Below, in pieces: positions 1 through 8,623 of a stretch of 64,000 nt of DNA (the first letter of the stretch is position 1; every line of letters starts with the position of its first letter). The translations under genes and the position numbers were made by a program. Source of the DNA: Aerosticca soli (lineage in GTDB: Bacteria > Pseudomonadota > Gammaproteobacteria > Xanthomonadales > Rhodanobacteraceae); assembly GCF_003967035.1 (NCBI RefSeq), contig NZ_AP018560.1:2589501-2653500 (forward strand). Direction: 5' to 3'. The notes beneath the pieces were generated by a model. It worked only from the letters and a program-made list of their open reading frames with translations. It did no database searches and was not told the origin of the DNA.

Positions 1-1274
1 ACTGGCGCTACGTGGCGGCCTGGGGCCGCTGGTTGGTGTGGGACGGTCGGCGCTGGCGCAACGAGGAGACGCTGGCGGCCACCGACTTGATCCGCGGTGT
101 CTGCCGACACGCGGCCCTCCAGGCCGACAACCCGAAGCTGGCGGCCAAGCTGGCCACCTCCGGCACCGTCGGCGGCGTCGAACGCCTGGCTCGCGCAGAC
201 CGACGTCATGCCGCGACCACCGCCGAGTGGGACGCCGATCCCTGGCTGCTCAACACCCCAGGCGGTGTGGTCGACCTCCGAACGGGCCGCATGCGCGCGC
301 ACGACCGCGCCGACCGCATGACCAAGATCACGACTGCCACGCCTCGCGGCGACTGCCCCCGCTGGCGGACGTTCATGGCCGACGTCACCGGCGGCGATAC
401 GGCGCTGCAGAGCTATCTGCAGCGCATGGCGGGCTATGCGCTGACCGGCTCCACCCAGGAGCATGCGCTGTTCTTCCTCTACGGCACCGGCGCGAACGGC
501 AAGTCGGTGTTCGTCAACACCCTGGCCACGATCCTGGGCGACTACGCCGCCAACGCGCCAATGGACACCTTCATGGAGACGCGTACCGACCGCCATCCGA
601 CCGACATGGCCAGTCTGCGTGGGGCGCGCTTCGTGGCCTCCATCGAGACCGAGCAAGGGCGGCGCTGGGCCGAATCCAAGGTCAAGAGCCTCACGGGCGG
701 CGACAAGATCTCCGCGCGGTTCATGCGGCAGGACTTCTTCGAGTTCTGGCCGCAGTTCAAGCTTTTCGTCGCCGGCAACCACAAGCCCGCCATCCGCAAC
801 ATCGACGAGGCGATGAAGCGGCGGCTGCACCTGATCCCCTTCACGATCACCGTGCCGCCCGAGCGGCGCGACAAACACCTGCAGCAGAAGTTGCTGGCCG
901 AGCGGGACGGCATCCTGGCCTGGGCGCTGGAAGGGTGCCTGGCCTGGCAGCGCCTGGGCCGGCTCGATCCGCCGCCGCAGGTCGTGGCCGCCACCGAGGA
1001 GTACTTCGAAGCCGAGGACGCGCTGGGCCGCTGGCTGGAGGAGCGCTGCGTGCGCGAGGCCAATGCCAAGTCGCTGACGGCCGAACTGTTCACCGACTGG
1101 AAGCAGTGGGCGGAGGCCGCCGGCGAGTTCGTCGGCTCACAGCGCCGCTTCTCCGACCTCTTGATCACCCGCGGCGTCGAGAAATGGCGCAACGCCGCCG
1201 GCATCCGGGGCTTCCGTGGCGTGGGTCTCAAGCACCCGATGCAGCCCGCCTACACCCCCTATGCCGACGACTGA
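1..1274 (+). CDS. P4/D5-family primase-helicase, 3' part (gene starts left of the window)
   Basis: This is the C-terminal part of the protein encoded complete at 46542-48824; roughly the first 337 residues are off the left edge. It keeps the D5-type N-terminal helicase region and the superfamily 3 helicase with Walker A GTGANGKS. The methionine-like codon at position 12 is internal, so it is not the true start. Proteins of this family open and prime DNA for phage or plasmid replication. The gene is followed by a short inverted-repeat region and then a RuvC-like gene, as in the right-hand copy. Confidence 0.9.
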   Translation, partial: WRYVAAWGRWLVWDGRRWRNEETLAATDLIRGVCRHAALQADNPKLAAKLATSGTVGGVERLARADRRHAATTAEWDADPWLLNTPGGVVDLRTGRMRAHDRADRMTKITTATPRGDCPRWRTFMADVTGGDTALQSYLQRMAGYALTGSTQEHALFFLYGTGANGKSVFVNTLATILGDYAANAPMDTFMETRTDRHPTDMASLRGARFVASIETEQGRRWAESKVKSLTGGDKISARFMRQDFFEFWPQFKLFVAGNHKPAIRNIDEAMKRRLHLIPFTITVPPERRDKHLQQKLLAERDGILAWALEGCLAWQRLGRLDPPPQVVAATEEYFEAEDALGRWLEERCVREANAKSLTAELFTDWKQWAEAAGEFVGSQRRFSDLLITRGVEKWRNAAGIRGFRGVGLKHPMQPAYTPYADD

Positions 1275-1293
1275 ACACCCATGACCCCCTGCC

Positions 1294-1394
1294 GGACTGA
1301 CGCATCTGACGCTGTACATCGTAAGTCTCTACGCGCGTGCGCGTGCGCGCGCCTCACGGGAGTAATCGATATCGTGCGTCGGATGCGTCAGTCC
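1294..1394. promoter_or_regulatory. 13-bp perfect inverted repeat around an alternating purine-pyrimidine tract
   Basis: GGACTGACGCATC at 1294-1306 is exactly mirrored by GATGCGTCAGTCC at 1382-1394. Between them, 1330-1352 alternate pyrimidine and purine without a break, a sequence type able to adopt Z-form DNA. The region lies between the primase-helicase and the RuvC-like gene. It could be an origin-proximal structure, a regulator site or an mRNA structure; the sequence does not decide which. Confidence 0.55.
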
Positions 1395-1416
1395 CCACCG
1401 AACGAGGACTGACACC

Positions 1417-1893
1417 ATGCACACCACCCTGCTTGCCCTCGACCTGGGCACCACCACCGGCTGGGCGCTGCGCGACCGCACGGGCCGAATCACCAGCGGC
1501 ACCGAAGCCTTCAAGCCCCGACGCTTCGAAGGCGGCGGCATGCGTTTCCTGCGCTTCAAGCACTGGCTCACCGAACTGAAGGCCCACGCCGACGGGATCG
1601 ACGCGCTGGTCTTCGAGGAAGTGCGCCGCCACGTCTCGACCGACGCGGCGCACGTCTACGGCGGCTTCCTCGCCACGCTCACGGCCTGGTGCGAGCACCA
1701 CGGCATTCCCTACCAGGGCGTGCCGGTGGGCACGATCAAGAAGCACGCCACCGGCTCTGGCCGCGCCGGCAAGGACGCGGTGATGGCGGCCGTGCGTGCG
1801 CGGGGCCACGCCCCGGCGGACGACGACGAGGCCGACGCCCTGGCGCTGCTGCACTGGGCCCTCCCGCTCCACGACGCGGCGCAGGAGGACTGA
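1417..1893 (+). CDS. RuvC-like (RNase H fold) phage Holliday junction resolvase
   Basis: The 158-residue protein begins with the RuvC-type strand LALDLGTTTGWAL, whose aspartate would be the first metal ligand. VFEEVRRH supplies the conserved acidic pair and DDDEADALALLHWA the C-terminal acidic cluster. This pattern marks phage and plasmid RuvC-like resolvases that cut branched DNA in the cytoplasm. An AGGA-type ribosome site lies just upstream of ATG 1417. Its place after the primase-helicase fits the end of a replication/recombination operon. The family is clear; cutting of four-way junctions is inferred. Confidence 0.8.
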   Translation: MHTTLLALDLGTTTGWALRDRTGRITSGTEAFKPRRFEGGGMRFLRFKHWLTELKAHADGIDALVFEEVRRHVSTDAAHVYGGFLATLTAWCEHHGIPYQGVPVGTIKKHATGSGRAGKDAVMAAVRARGHAPADDDEADALALLHWALPLHDAAQED

Positions 1894-1917
1894 GATGATT
1901 GTTCCGACCCCAGGGAC

Positions 1918-1941
1918 GTCCGCCCCGGTTTCAGGGCGGAC
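1918..1941. terminator. Stem-loop between the phage-type module and the dehydrogenase pair
   Basis: GTCCGCCC (1918-1925) pairs perfectly with GGGCGGAC (1934-1941) over an 8-nt loop. No strong T-run follows on either strand. It sits 10 bases from the stop codon of the minus-strand aldehyde dehydrogenase and just after the RuvC-like gene, so it could end transcripts from both sides. It also marks where phage-type gene order stops. Confidence 0.5.
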
Positions 1942-1951
1942 ACCGCGGGGC

Positions 1952-3391
1952 CTAGCGGATGAAGAGCCGATAGATCAGCTTGTTGACGAGACCGTACGGC
2001 GGATAAGCGAAGCGCGCGCCGTTGAAGCGCGGCTTCACGTACACGCTCTTGGCGTGCGAGAAGGTCAGGAAACCCTCCTTGCCGTGATAGCGACCGATAC
2101 CCGACGGGCCGATGCCGCCGAAGGGCAGGTCGTCCTGGGCAATGTGCGAGAGCGTATCGTTGATGGAGACACCGCCCGCGTGCGTCTGCTCGAGCACCCG
2201 CCGTTGCCGCTGCTTGTCGTAATCGAAGTAGTACAGGGCCAAGGGGCGCGGATTGCGCCGCACGTACTCGAGCGCCTCGTCGAGACTGTCGTAGGGCACC
2301 ACGGGCAGCAGCGGCCCGAAGATCTCCTCCTGTCGCACCAGCATGTCTTCCGTGGTGTCGAGCAGCAGCGTGAGCGGCAGCTTGCGCACGTCCTCCAGTT
2401 TCTCGGAGGCGGGGTTGATCTCGACGATACGCGCCCCCTTCTCGCGCGCGTCGCGCAGATACCTCGTCAGACGCTCGTACTGCCGGTCGTTGACGATGGC
2501 GGTGAAGTCCGGGTTGTCGCGCAGCGTTGGGTACATGCGCGAGACCCGGCGCTGGAAGGCCTCGACGAACCCGTCCACCCGGTCCGCGGGACAGAGCACG
2601 TAGTCCGGGGCGATGCAGGTCTGCCCGGCGTTGAGCGCCTTGCCGAAGGCGATGCGCTCGGCCGCGTGATCGAGCGGGACCGTGTCCGAGACGATCGCCG
2701 GCGACTTGCCGCCGAGCTCGAGGGTGACGGGGGTGAGGTGCTCGGCGGCGGCGCGCATCACCTGCCGCCCCACCGCCGTCGAGCCGGTGAAGAGCAGGTG
2801 ATCGAAGGGCAGGCGCGTGAAGGCCTGCGCCACCTCCGCCTCGCCATGCACCATGGCGACGTGATCCTCGGGGAAGACCTCGCCCAGCATGGCCTCGAGG
2901 GTCTTGTTGGTGGCCGGGGTGAACTCGGACACCTTGATCATCGCCCGGTTGCCCGCGGCCAGCGCGGTCGCGAGCGGCTCCAGCACCAGCTGGATCGGGT
3001 AGTTCCAGGGCGCGATGATGCCCACCACCCCCAAGGGCTGGTACTGGACGAAAGCCTTGGCCGGCTGGAAAGCGGCCCCGACATGGCGCCGCTCGGGCTT
3101 CATCCACCGCCGGACGTTCTTGAGCTGGTAGTTGATCTGGCTGACCGTCGGCATGATGTCCGCGAGCATGGTCTCGTCGCGCGAACGGCAGCCGAAGTCT
3201 TCGTTGACGGCATCGGCCAGGCGCCCCTGATAGCGCAGGATCGCCGCCTTGAGCCGACGAAGGTTCTCGCGACGAACCTCGGCCGACGGCATGGGATCGC
3301 GGTCGAAGGCTCGCCGCTGGCTCTGGAAGACCTCCTGCATGCGGTCCATCTCGGACCGCGTCCGCTGGGCGTTCAGCGCCGTCACGCTCAT
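1952..3391 (-). CDS. Coniferyl-type aldehyde dehydrogenase (NAD(P)-dependent)
   Basis: This cytoplasmic enzyme of about 479 residues oxidises an aldehyde to the carboxylic acid. It shows VTLELGGKSP (catalytic Glu), the cofactor motif FTGSTAVGR and the nucleophilic Cys in NAGQTCIAPDY. PWNYPIQL and the C-terminal FLTFSHAKSVYVKPRF favour the coniferyl aldehyde dehydrogenase (CalB-like) subgroup over betaine aldehyde dehydrogenases. I chose ATG 3391 because a GGGAGG ribosome site precedes it; an in-frame codon at 3409 is less likely. It lies 31 bases downstream of the GMC dehydrogenase, so the two are probably one operon oxidising an alcohol to an acid. The substrate is not shown by the sequence. 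Confidence 0.85.
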   Translation of the reverse strand: MSVTALNAQRTRSEMDRMQEVFQSQRRAFDRDPMPSAEVRRENLRRLKAAILRYQGRLADAVNEDFGCRSRDETMLADIMPTVSQINYQLKNVRRWMKPERRHVGAAFQPAKAFVQYQPLGVVGIIAPWNYPIQLVLEPLATALAAGNRAMIKVSEFTPATNKTLEAMLGEVFPEDHVAMVHGEAEVAQAFTRLPFDHLLFTGSTAVGRQVMRAAAEHLTPVTLELGGKSPAIVSDTVPLDHAAERIAFGKALNAGQTCIAPDYVLCPADRVDGFVEAFQRRVSRMYPTLRDNPDFTAIVNDRQYERLTRYLRDAREKGARIVEINPASEKLEDVRKLPLTLLLDTTEDMLVRQEEIFGPLLPVVPYDSLDEALEYVRRNPRPLALYYFDYDKQRQRRVLEQTHAGGVSINDTLSHIAQDDLPFGGIGPSGIGRYHGKEGFLTFSHAKSVYVKPRFNGARFAYPPYGLVNKLIYRLFIR

Positions 3392-3422
3392 CGTCGTTCC
3401 TCCCGCCAATCCACAGGTTCCC

Positions 3423-5063
3423 TCACTGGGCCGCCGCGACCGCCACGGTCGCGCTCGGCTCCCGGCCGCGCTTGCGGTCCTCGAGAATCATCTCCGCGCC
3501 CTTCTCGGCGATCGCGATGGTGGGCGCGTTGGTGTTGCCGCCGACGAGCGTGGGCATGATGGAGGCGTCGATGACGCGCAAACCCTCCATTCCGCGCACC
3601 CGCAGGCGCTCGTCGACCACGGCCGAGTCGTCCTGTCCCATCTTGCACGTCCCCACGGGGTGGTAAATGGTGTTCGCCTTCCGGCGCACGAAATCCCGGA
3701 TCTCGTCGTCGCTCCGGACCCGTTCGCCGGGGAAGATCTCCGCCCCGCGGTAGGGATCGAAGGCCGGCTGAGCGAGCACCGCCCGCCCGACCTTGACCGC
3801 GCGCACCATCTTCTCCATGTCCTCCGGCGCCTCGAGGTAGTTGGGCTGGATGTGCGCCGGCTCGGCCGGGTCGGCGCTATTGAGCGAGATGTAGCCCCGG
3901 CTCTTCGGGCGGAGCTCGCAGATGTGCAGCGAATAGCCGTGGCCGAAGAGGAAGGGCAGGTTCAGGCCGTGGTTGTCGAGGCGCATCGCCGTGAGGTGGA
4001 ACTGCAGATCGGGTATGGCCTGGTCGTCGCCGCTGCGCACGAAACCGCCGGCCTCGGCGCCGTTGGTGGCGAACATGCCCTGGCGCTTGCGCAGGTACTC
4101 GAACAGCGCGAAGACCCCCTTGTACAGGGAATCCAGGGCGAACCCGTACGAGACCGCCTTGCGGCACTTGTGCACGATCATGACATCGAGGTGATCCTGG
4201 AGGTTGCGGCCGACCCCCGGCAGCGAATGCCGGACCTCGATGCCGTGCCGCCGCAGCTCCTCGGCCGGCCCGATGCCGGAGAGCATCAGGAGCTGCGGCG
4301 AGTTGATGGCGCCCCCCGAGACGATCACCTCGGCGGCGGCGCGCAGGGTCTGCCGGACCCCGCGACGCCGGAGCTCGACCCCCACCGCGCGCCTGCCCTC
4401 GAGCAGGATCCGCGTGACCAGCGCGTCGGTGACGATATCCAGATTGGGACGGCTCTCGGCCTCGCGCAGGTAGGCCTGCGCCGCGCTCCAGCGCCGGCCG
4501 TTCTTCTGGGTGACCTCGTAGAGGCCCACCCCCTCCTGCTCGGGACCGTTGAAGTCGTCGTTGCGGGGATAGCCGGCCTGCACCCCCGCCTCGACGAAGG
4601 CCTTGGAGAGCTCGTTGGGCTTGCGCAAGCGGGCGACGTTGAGCGGCCCGCCGGTGCCGTGGTATTCGTCGCCCCCGGCCTCGCGGTTCTCGGCCTTGCG
4701 GAAGTAGGGCAGCAGCTCCTCGTAGCTCCACCCCCGGTTGCCCAGCTCGGCCCAGTGGTCGTAGTCCCAGCGGTGACCGCGGGTGTAGATCATCGCGTTG
4801 GTGGAGCTCGAGCCGCCCAGGGTCTTGCCGCGCGGCCAATAGAGGCGGCGATTGTCGAGATGGGGCTGTGGCTCGGTGTAGTAGCGCCAGTTCAGCTTGC
4901 GGCTCCACATCAGCGACAGGATGCCGATCGGCGTGTGGATGAGCGGGGACTTGTCCTTGGGCCCCGCCTCGATCAGACACACCCGCACGCTCGGATCCGC
5001 GCTGAGCCGGTTCGCCAGCACACAGCCCGCCGAACCCGCGCCGACAATGATGTAATCGTACAT
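3423..5063 (-). CDS. GMC-family FAD alcohol dehydrogenase (choline dehydrogenase/AlkJ-like)
   Basis: The 546-residue flavoprotein opens with the FAD motif VGAGSAGCVLANRLS. It has both GMC signatures, TLGGSSSTNAMIYTRG and GAINSPQLLMLSGIGP, and the C-terminal YHPVGTCKMG and VGGNTNAPTIAIAEK segments that place the active-site histidine. Such enzymes oxidise primary alcohols or choline to aldehydes and pass electrons to quinones or other acceptors. Start ATG 5063 has a strong AGGAGGAGG ribosome site. With the following aldehyde dehydrogenase it forms a two-step alcohol-to-acid pathway. No choline transporter or BetI-type regulator is nearby, so a role in osmoprotection is not supported. Confidence 0.87.
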   Translation of the reverse strand: MYDYIIVGAGSAGCVLANRLSADPSVRVCLIEAGPKDKSPLIHTPIGILSLMWSRKLNWRYYTEPQPHLDNRRLYWPRGKTLGGSSSTNAMIYTRGHRWDYDHWAELGNRGWSYEELLPYFRKAENREAGGDEYHGTGGPLNVARLRKPNELSKAFVEAGVQAGYPRNDDFNGPEQEGVGLYEVTQKNGRRWSAAQAYLREAESRPNLDIVTDALVTRILLEGRRAVGVELRRRGVRQTLRAAAEVIVSGGAINSPQLLMLSGIGPAEELRRHGIEVRHSLPGVGRNLQDHLDVMIVHKCRKAVSYGFALDSLYKGVFALFEYLRKRQGMFATNGAEAGGFVRSGDDQAIPDLQFHLTAMRLDNHGLNLPFLFGHGYSLHICELRPKSRGYISLNSADPAEPAHIQPNYLEAPEDMEKMVRAVKVGRAVLAQPAFDPYRGAEIFPGERVRSDDEIRDFVRRKANTIYHPVGTCKMGQDDSAVVDERLRVRGMEGLRVIDASIMPTLVGGNTNAPTIAIAEKGAEMILEDRKRGREPSATVAVAAAQ

Positions 5064-5130
5064 CGGCCTCCTCCTCCCATGGGGTATACGGATTTAAGGA
5101 CACGCTGAACAAATCAGCATTTTACTGGAA

Positions 5131-5721
5131 ATGAGCGAGAGTGACCGCATCGTCCGGCCCGGGGCCGTCGTGACGCGCGACGTTCCGCCCCATGCGGTCG
5201 TCGCCGGGAACCCTGCACAGATCGTCGGGTACACCGATGTCGCAGCTGCGGCCACCCAGATTGCCGCATCGCGTGCCCCGGAGAACCCCGGGGCCACGCC
5301 TAGCCGCGTGCGCGGTGTCACGCTGCACAAATTACCGAAGGTGCTCGATCTCCGCGGCAATCTCACCGTCGGCGAATTCGGACGCACCCTGCCTTTCGAG
5401 GCGCGCCGCTACTTCATGGTATTTGGTGTTCCCAATGCGGAAGTGCGCGGGGAACATGCGCATCGGACGTGTCACCAGTTCCTCGTCTGTGCGCACGGCA
5501 GTCTTTCGGTCGTGGCAGATGACGGTTCTATGCGTGAGGAGTTTGTGCTAGACGATCCCAGCGTTGGTCTCCATCTTCCACCGCTGACGTGGGGGATCCA
5601 GTACAAGTACTCGCCCGACGCAGTTCTGCTGGTATTTGCATCCGAGTACTACGACCCCGCCGAGTACATTAGGGACTATGGGGAGTTTCTGGAACTTGCG
5701 GCTGCGGGGAACATTCGATGA
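5131..5721 (+). CDS. 5'-truncated WxcM/FdtA-type sugar-nucleotide protein (acetyltransferase tail + cupin)
   Basis: Residues 8 to about 35 (VRPGAVVTRDVPPHAVVAGN) are the last coils of a left-handed hexapeptide acyltransferase whose front is missing. Residues 57-196 form an FdtA/WxcM cupin, with GEHAHRTCHQFLVCAHG carrying the expected histidines. Intact relatives are two-domain proteins of about 300 residues or single cupins of about 140. They isomerise or acylate dTDP-sugars for surface polysaccharides. The present ATG lies within the former coding region, so expression is uncertain though the cupin is complete. Its stop overlaps the next start (ATGA). This is the broken edge of a sugar locus abutting the GMC gene. 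Confidence 0.75.
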   Translation: MSESDRIVRPGAVVTRDVPPHAVVAGNPAQIVGYTDVAAAATQIAASRAPENPGATPSRVRGVTLHKLPKVLDLRGNLTVGEFGRTLPFEARRYFMVFGVPNAEVRGEHAHRTCHQFLVCAHGSLSVVADDGSMREEFVLDDPSVGLHLPPLTWGIQYKYSPDAVLLVFASEYYDPAEYIRDYGEFLELAAAGNIR

Positions 5722-6518
5722 ATGTGAACACGCGCATCCGCCGCCTGACCGAGGCCTACAGTACAGAGCAGCTGCATGATGTCTTGAGCAACGCAGGCAT
5801 AGCAGGGCCACACTCATTCATTCGAGGGCTTGACGCCGACTACGACCGCGACGTACTCATCGGCCAGTGGCTGCGGCCGCTCACGGCAGCGGATGACCTG
5901 CGCTTCGTTGTGCACGTGGACCATAGCGAGGTGTGGGTCCTGGCGGAGAGGCTCCCCTGGGATTCCGAGTTCTTCGGCCTCGGAATGGCTAGGCTGAATG
6001 CGGTGGTGCGGCCGGGACGCACGGCTGCCACACGCGATGACGGTCGGGAGATGGCGCAGGCGTTGACGGCAGTCGCAGACCTGTTCAAGCAGCAGCGGAT
6101 CGACTACGTGTTTGCTGCGGTCTCGCCTGCCGATCTCCCATTGATCCGTGCAATCTCGGCCAACGGGTTCGAGCTCATCGAGACGCGCTGTCACTACCAT
6201 CGCGCCCTTTCGGGTCCACCGGCCCAGCGGTACGCCACGCGATTGGCCCGGCCTGAGGATGTGCCTTCGCTCGCGCGCGCGGCCCGCGTCATGGTCAATT
6301 CTTACGACCGCTTCCACGCCGATATCGCCATCGCTCCAGCGGCAGCTGACAGGCTCATGGAGCGTTGGGTCGAGGCATCCATTATGGATGGCTTCGCTGA
6401 TGCGACGATCGTGCCCGACGAGCCCGAGCCCGAAGCATTCTGCACAGCCCGCTATCACCGGCAGCACTGGGAGGGCTGGAAACTTCGCCTTGCCCAACCC
6501 GTACTTAGTCGCCCCTGA
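5718..6518 (+). pseudogene. GNAT-type amino-sugar N-acyltransferase (WecD/RffC-like), 3' end cut by an IS
   Basis: The 266-residue product contains LPWDSEFFGLGMARLNAVV, typical of dTDP-4-amino-4,6-dideoxygalactose N-acetyltransferases, followed by GNAT-like sequence. This suits a partner of the upstream sugar isomerase in making an N-acylated amino sugar. The reading frame runs about three codons into the IS5-type element that begins at 6508 and stops at 6518, so the native C-terminus is lost. Nothing like its 3' end appears on the far side of the insertion. Whether the product remains active is unknown. Confidence 0.7.
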
Positions 6519-8139
6519 AAAATTCATTTTCACGCCGCCCTTAGCCGCAGCTGGGCAGGGTTGGCGCCACTGGTCTCGGTTGGCCGCCGCTGGGCGAGCC
6601 ACCGGCCGATGAGGCGCACGGCCGCAATGAGGCGCAAAAAAGCTCGCCTCAAGAAGGGCACGCCCTTCTTCGTGATCATGCGCAGCAGCCAGCGGATGTT
6701 GTAGCCCGCCGCGCACAGCACCGCGTGCAGCCGGTCACCCTGCTCGCCCTTGAGATGGCACCTGTCCATGCGGTGATCCTGCTTCAAGTGCCCGATGACC
6801 GGCTCGATGGCCTGGCGGCGCTTGAGCAGCTTGCGCTCCTCGTGCGTCAGGCGCTTGATCTTGCCGCGGTGCGCCAGGCGCACATCCGCAATGTCGGCTT
6901 CCACCCCGCGGTAGCCCAGATCGGCAAACGCTGTGCTGGGCTTGATGCCAGTGTCCTGCATCAGGATGGTGGCCTGCTCAATCTGGGCTTGCAGCGTGTG
7001 GCCGTCGTAGGGGTTGCCGTGGAAGGCCCGTGCGCCCAAGATCAGGCTGTGCTTCAAGGTGCTGACAATGCCGACCTTGACGCCGAACTCGTAAGGGCAG
7101 CGGGCCTTGCCCTTGTTGATGCACTCCACCTCCGGCGCGTGCCAGGCGTAGAGCTTGCGTCCCTCTTCGGTGGCCTTGCGGTTGGCGGTTTGCGCCACGA
7201 TGCGCACAGCCTTGTTCAAGGTCTCACCGAGCGCTTCGCGTATGGCCTGCCCCAGGCGGGCAGCCTTGCGCTCGATCTCGCGCTGCAGTCTGGCCACGAT
7301 GGTGCGCTGACGCTTGATGACCCGGCGCATGCGTGCGAACTGCCGCGCGTGCGCATAGCGTCCTGCCTTGCGGCTGAGGTCTTTGCCTTCCTTGGCAAAG
7401 GTCTGCTTCAAGGCGATGCCGGCTTGCTTGGCTGCTTGCACCAGCTTGGTGCGCGCGGTCTCGAGCAAGCGGCTGTCGGTCGGGTGCGCCACCGCCTTGG
7501 GTTGTACGGTGGTGTCCACCACCACGCGCTTGAGTTCCTGCGGCTTGATGAGTCCGGTTCCCACCGCCACGTTGATCGTCTGCGCCAGGAGTTCTTCCAC
7601 CCCCTCCTCGCCCAGCAGCCGGCGAAACTTCACCAGCGTCGTGGCGTCGCACGGCCGGCGATGTTCAAAGTACGCCCGCCCCGAGAAGAACTGCCATGTG
7701 GGGGTTTCGCCCCAGCGCTCGACCACCCCTTCGTCCGACTCGTTGAAGGCGTGCTTCAGATACAGCAGCGCGATCATCACGCGCAGCGGCACGCGGGGTC
7801 GGCCTGCGTTGGACGCCCGAGCTGCGCGCACCGGAGATTCGCCAAAGAGGTCCAGATCGGGCATCGCGACACCTGCGCGCGCTTTGCGCATGAACAGGTG
7901 CGACAGCCTTGCTTCCAACTCCTGCCACGGCATGCGCGAGGTCAGCACCGCCAGCGGATGGCGCAGGTCGATCATCTGATCGAGCCGGGCGCGGAAGAAG
8001 TCCTCGGTGGCGGGGCAGGCAAACATCGAAAAACTCCCAGAAAACGGCGCATCAGACCATCAAATCTGGGGGAAATTGTACTCGCAAACAGACAATAACA
8101 CACGAAAAATCATGAGGTTATGAATATTTCAGGGGCGAC
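6508..8139 (-). mobile_element. IS5-type insertion sequence, 1,632 bp, complete
   Basis: The ends are 20-bp inverted repeats with one mismatch: GTCGCCCCTGAAAAATTCAT at 6508-6527 and its mirror at 8120-8139. The dinucleotide TA lies directly outside both ends (6506-6507 and 8140-8141), consistent with a 2-bp target duplication. One uninterrupted transposase gene fills it. The insertion sits in the acyltransferase 3' end. Confidence 0.88.
6530..8026 (-). CDS. IS5-family DDE transposase
   Basis: The 498-residue transposase has an N-terminal region (FFRARLDQMIDLRHPL) typical of long IS5-type transposases. The acidic triad appears as VVVDTTVQPKA, FADLGYRGVEAD and IEPVIGHLKQDHRMDR. Start ATG 8026 follows GGGAG by seven bases. 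The frame is intact and both terminal repeats are present, so the element should be able to move. The family call is confident; the exact subgroup is not. Confidence 0.87.
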   Translation of the reverse strand: MFACPATEDFFRARLDQMIDLRHPLAVLTSRMPWQELEARLSHLFMRKARAGVAMPDLDLFGESPVRAARASNAGRPRVPLRVMIALLYLKHAFNESDEGVVERWGETPTWQFFSGRAYFEHRRPCDATTLVKFRRLLGEEGVEELLAQTINVAVGTGLIKPQELKRVVVDTTVQPKAVAHPTDSRLLETARTKLVQAAKQAGIALKQTFAKEGKDLSRKAGRYAHARQFARMRRVIKRQRTIVARLQREIERKAARLGQAIREALGETLNKAVRIVAQTANRKATEEGRKLYAWHAPEVECINKGKARCPYEFGVKVGIVSTLKHSLILGARAFHGNPYDGHTLQAQIEQATILMQDTGIKPSTAFADLGYRGVEADIADVRLAHRGKIKRLTHEERKLLKRRQAIEPVIGHLKQDHRMDRCHLKGEQGDRLHAVLCAAGYNIRWLLRMITKKGVPFLRRAFLRLIAAVRLIGRWLAQRRPTETSGANPAQLRLRAA

Positions 8140-8302
8140 TAATTGTAATGGGGGGGCTGTCAATAGCAAGATGGCATATTGTCGCGGGGATGTATCAAAA
8201 ATGTTGCATTGGCGAGGCTGCGACGGGGGGCCGTGCATGCGGGTTACCCCCAGCGGAGCCCCCAGTGGAGTGACCCATCGGGATTGCACTCCGGGTGTAG
8301 GG

Positions 8303-8319
8303 TTGGCATACTATGCCAA
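8303..8319. promoter_or_regulatory. Perfect 17-bp palindrome upstream of parD (candidate autoregulatory operator)
   Basis: TTGGCATACTATGCCAA is a perfect palindrome centred on 8311 and ends 22 bases before the parD start, in the promoter zone. ParD and ParDE complexes of this type usually bind such a site to repress their own operon. An AAGGAG ribosome site at 8330-8335 follows. The 160 bases from the IS end (8140) to here hold no gene. Confidence 0.7.
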
Positions 8320-8341
8320 TCTTTCCTGCAAGGAGATCGTC

Positions 8342-8623
8342 ATGCCGACGCGCAATGTTGTCCTCACCGATCACCAGGCCGCGCTGGTAGAGCATTTGGT
8401 CGCCAGCGGCCGCTACCAGAACGCCAGCGAAGTGCTGCGCGAGGGCTTGCGTCTTGTCGAACAACGCGAGGCCGAGGACGCCAGCCGCCTCGAAGCGCTG
8501 CGCGCCGCCGCCAAGGCGGGCATCGCCGATATCGAAGCGGGACGCTACAAGACGTTCGATACCAAGGAATCCTTGCGCGCTCACCTGAAGGCCGTGACAG
8601 CCCAAACGCTCGCCCAAGCATGA
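8342..8623 (+). CDS. parD: ParD-type antitoxin
   Basis: The 93-residue protein begins MPTRNVVLTDHQAALVEHLV and continues with YQNASEVLREGLRLVEQREA, the ribbon-helix-helix pattern of ParD/CopG antitoxins. Its C-terminal half (residues about 45-93) is the toxin-wrapping segment. An AAGGAG site six bases upstream supports ATG 8342; longer forms in the same frame begin inside the IS. The stop overlaps the toxin start (ATGA), giving coupled translation. The pair sits at the right end of the element, where it would penalise element loss. Confidence 0.88.
   Translation: MPTRNVVLTDHQAALVEHLVASGRYQNASEVLREGLRLVEQREAEDASRLEALRAAAKAGIADIEAGRYKTFDTKESLRAHLKAVTAQTLAQA

Noticed and set aside
3423-5063. 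Choline dehydrogenase BetA in a glycine-betaine operon
   Set aside because: The partner aldehyde dehydrogenase is of coniferyl type and no BetI or BetT gene is nearby.
3249-5108. Very long open frame on the plus strand (619 codons) opposite the GMC gene
   Set aside because: It is a high-GC shadow: His/Arg/Val-rich, no domain, and fully opposite a gene with clear GMC motifs. The similar frames at 1796-3559, 6725-8098, 15349-16725 and 20030-21448 are rejected for the same reason.
8120-8623. 167-residue form of ParD starting inside the IS
   Set aside because: The added N-terminus is translated IS and intergenic sequence, and the ribosome site and operator point to ATG 8342.
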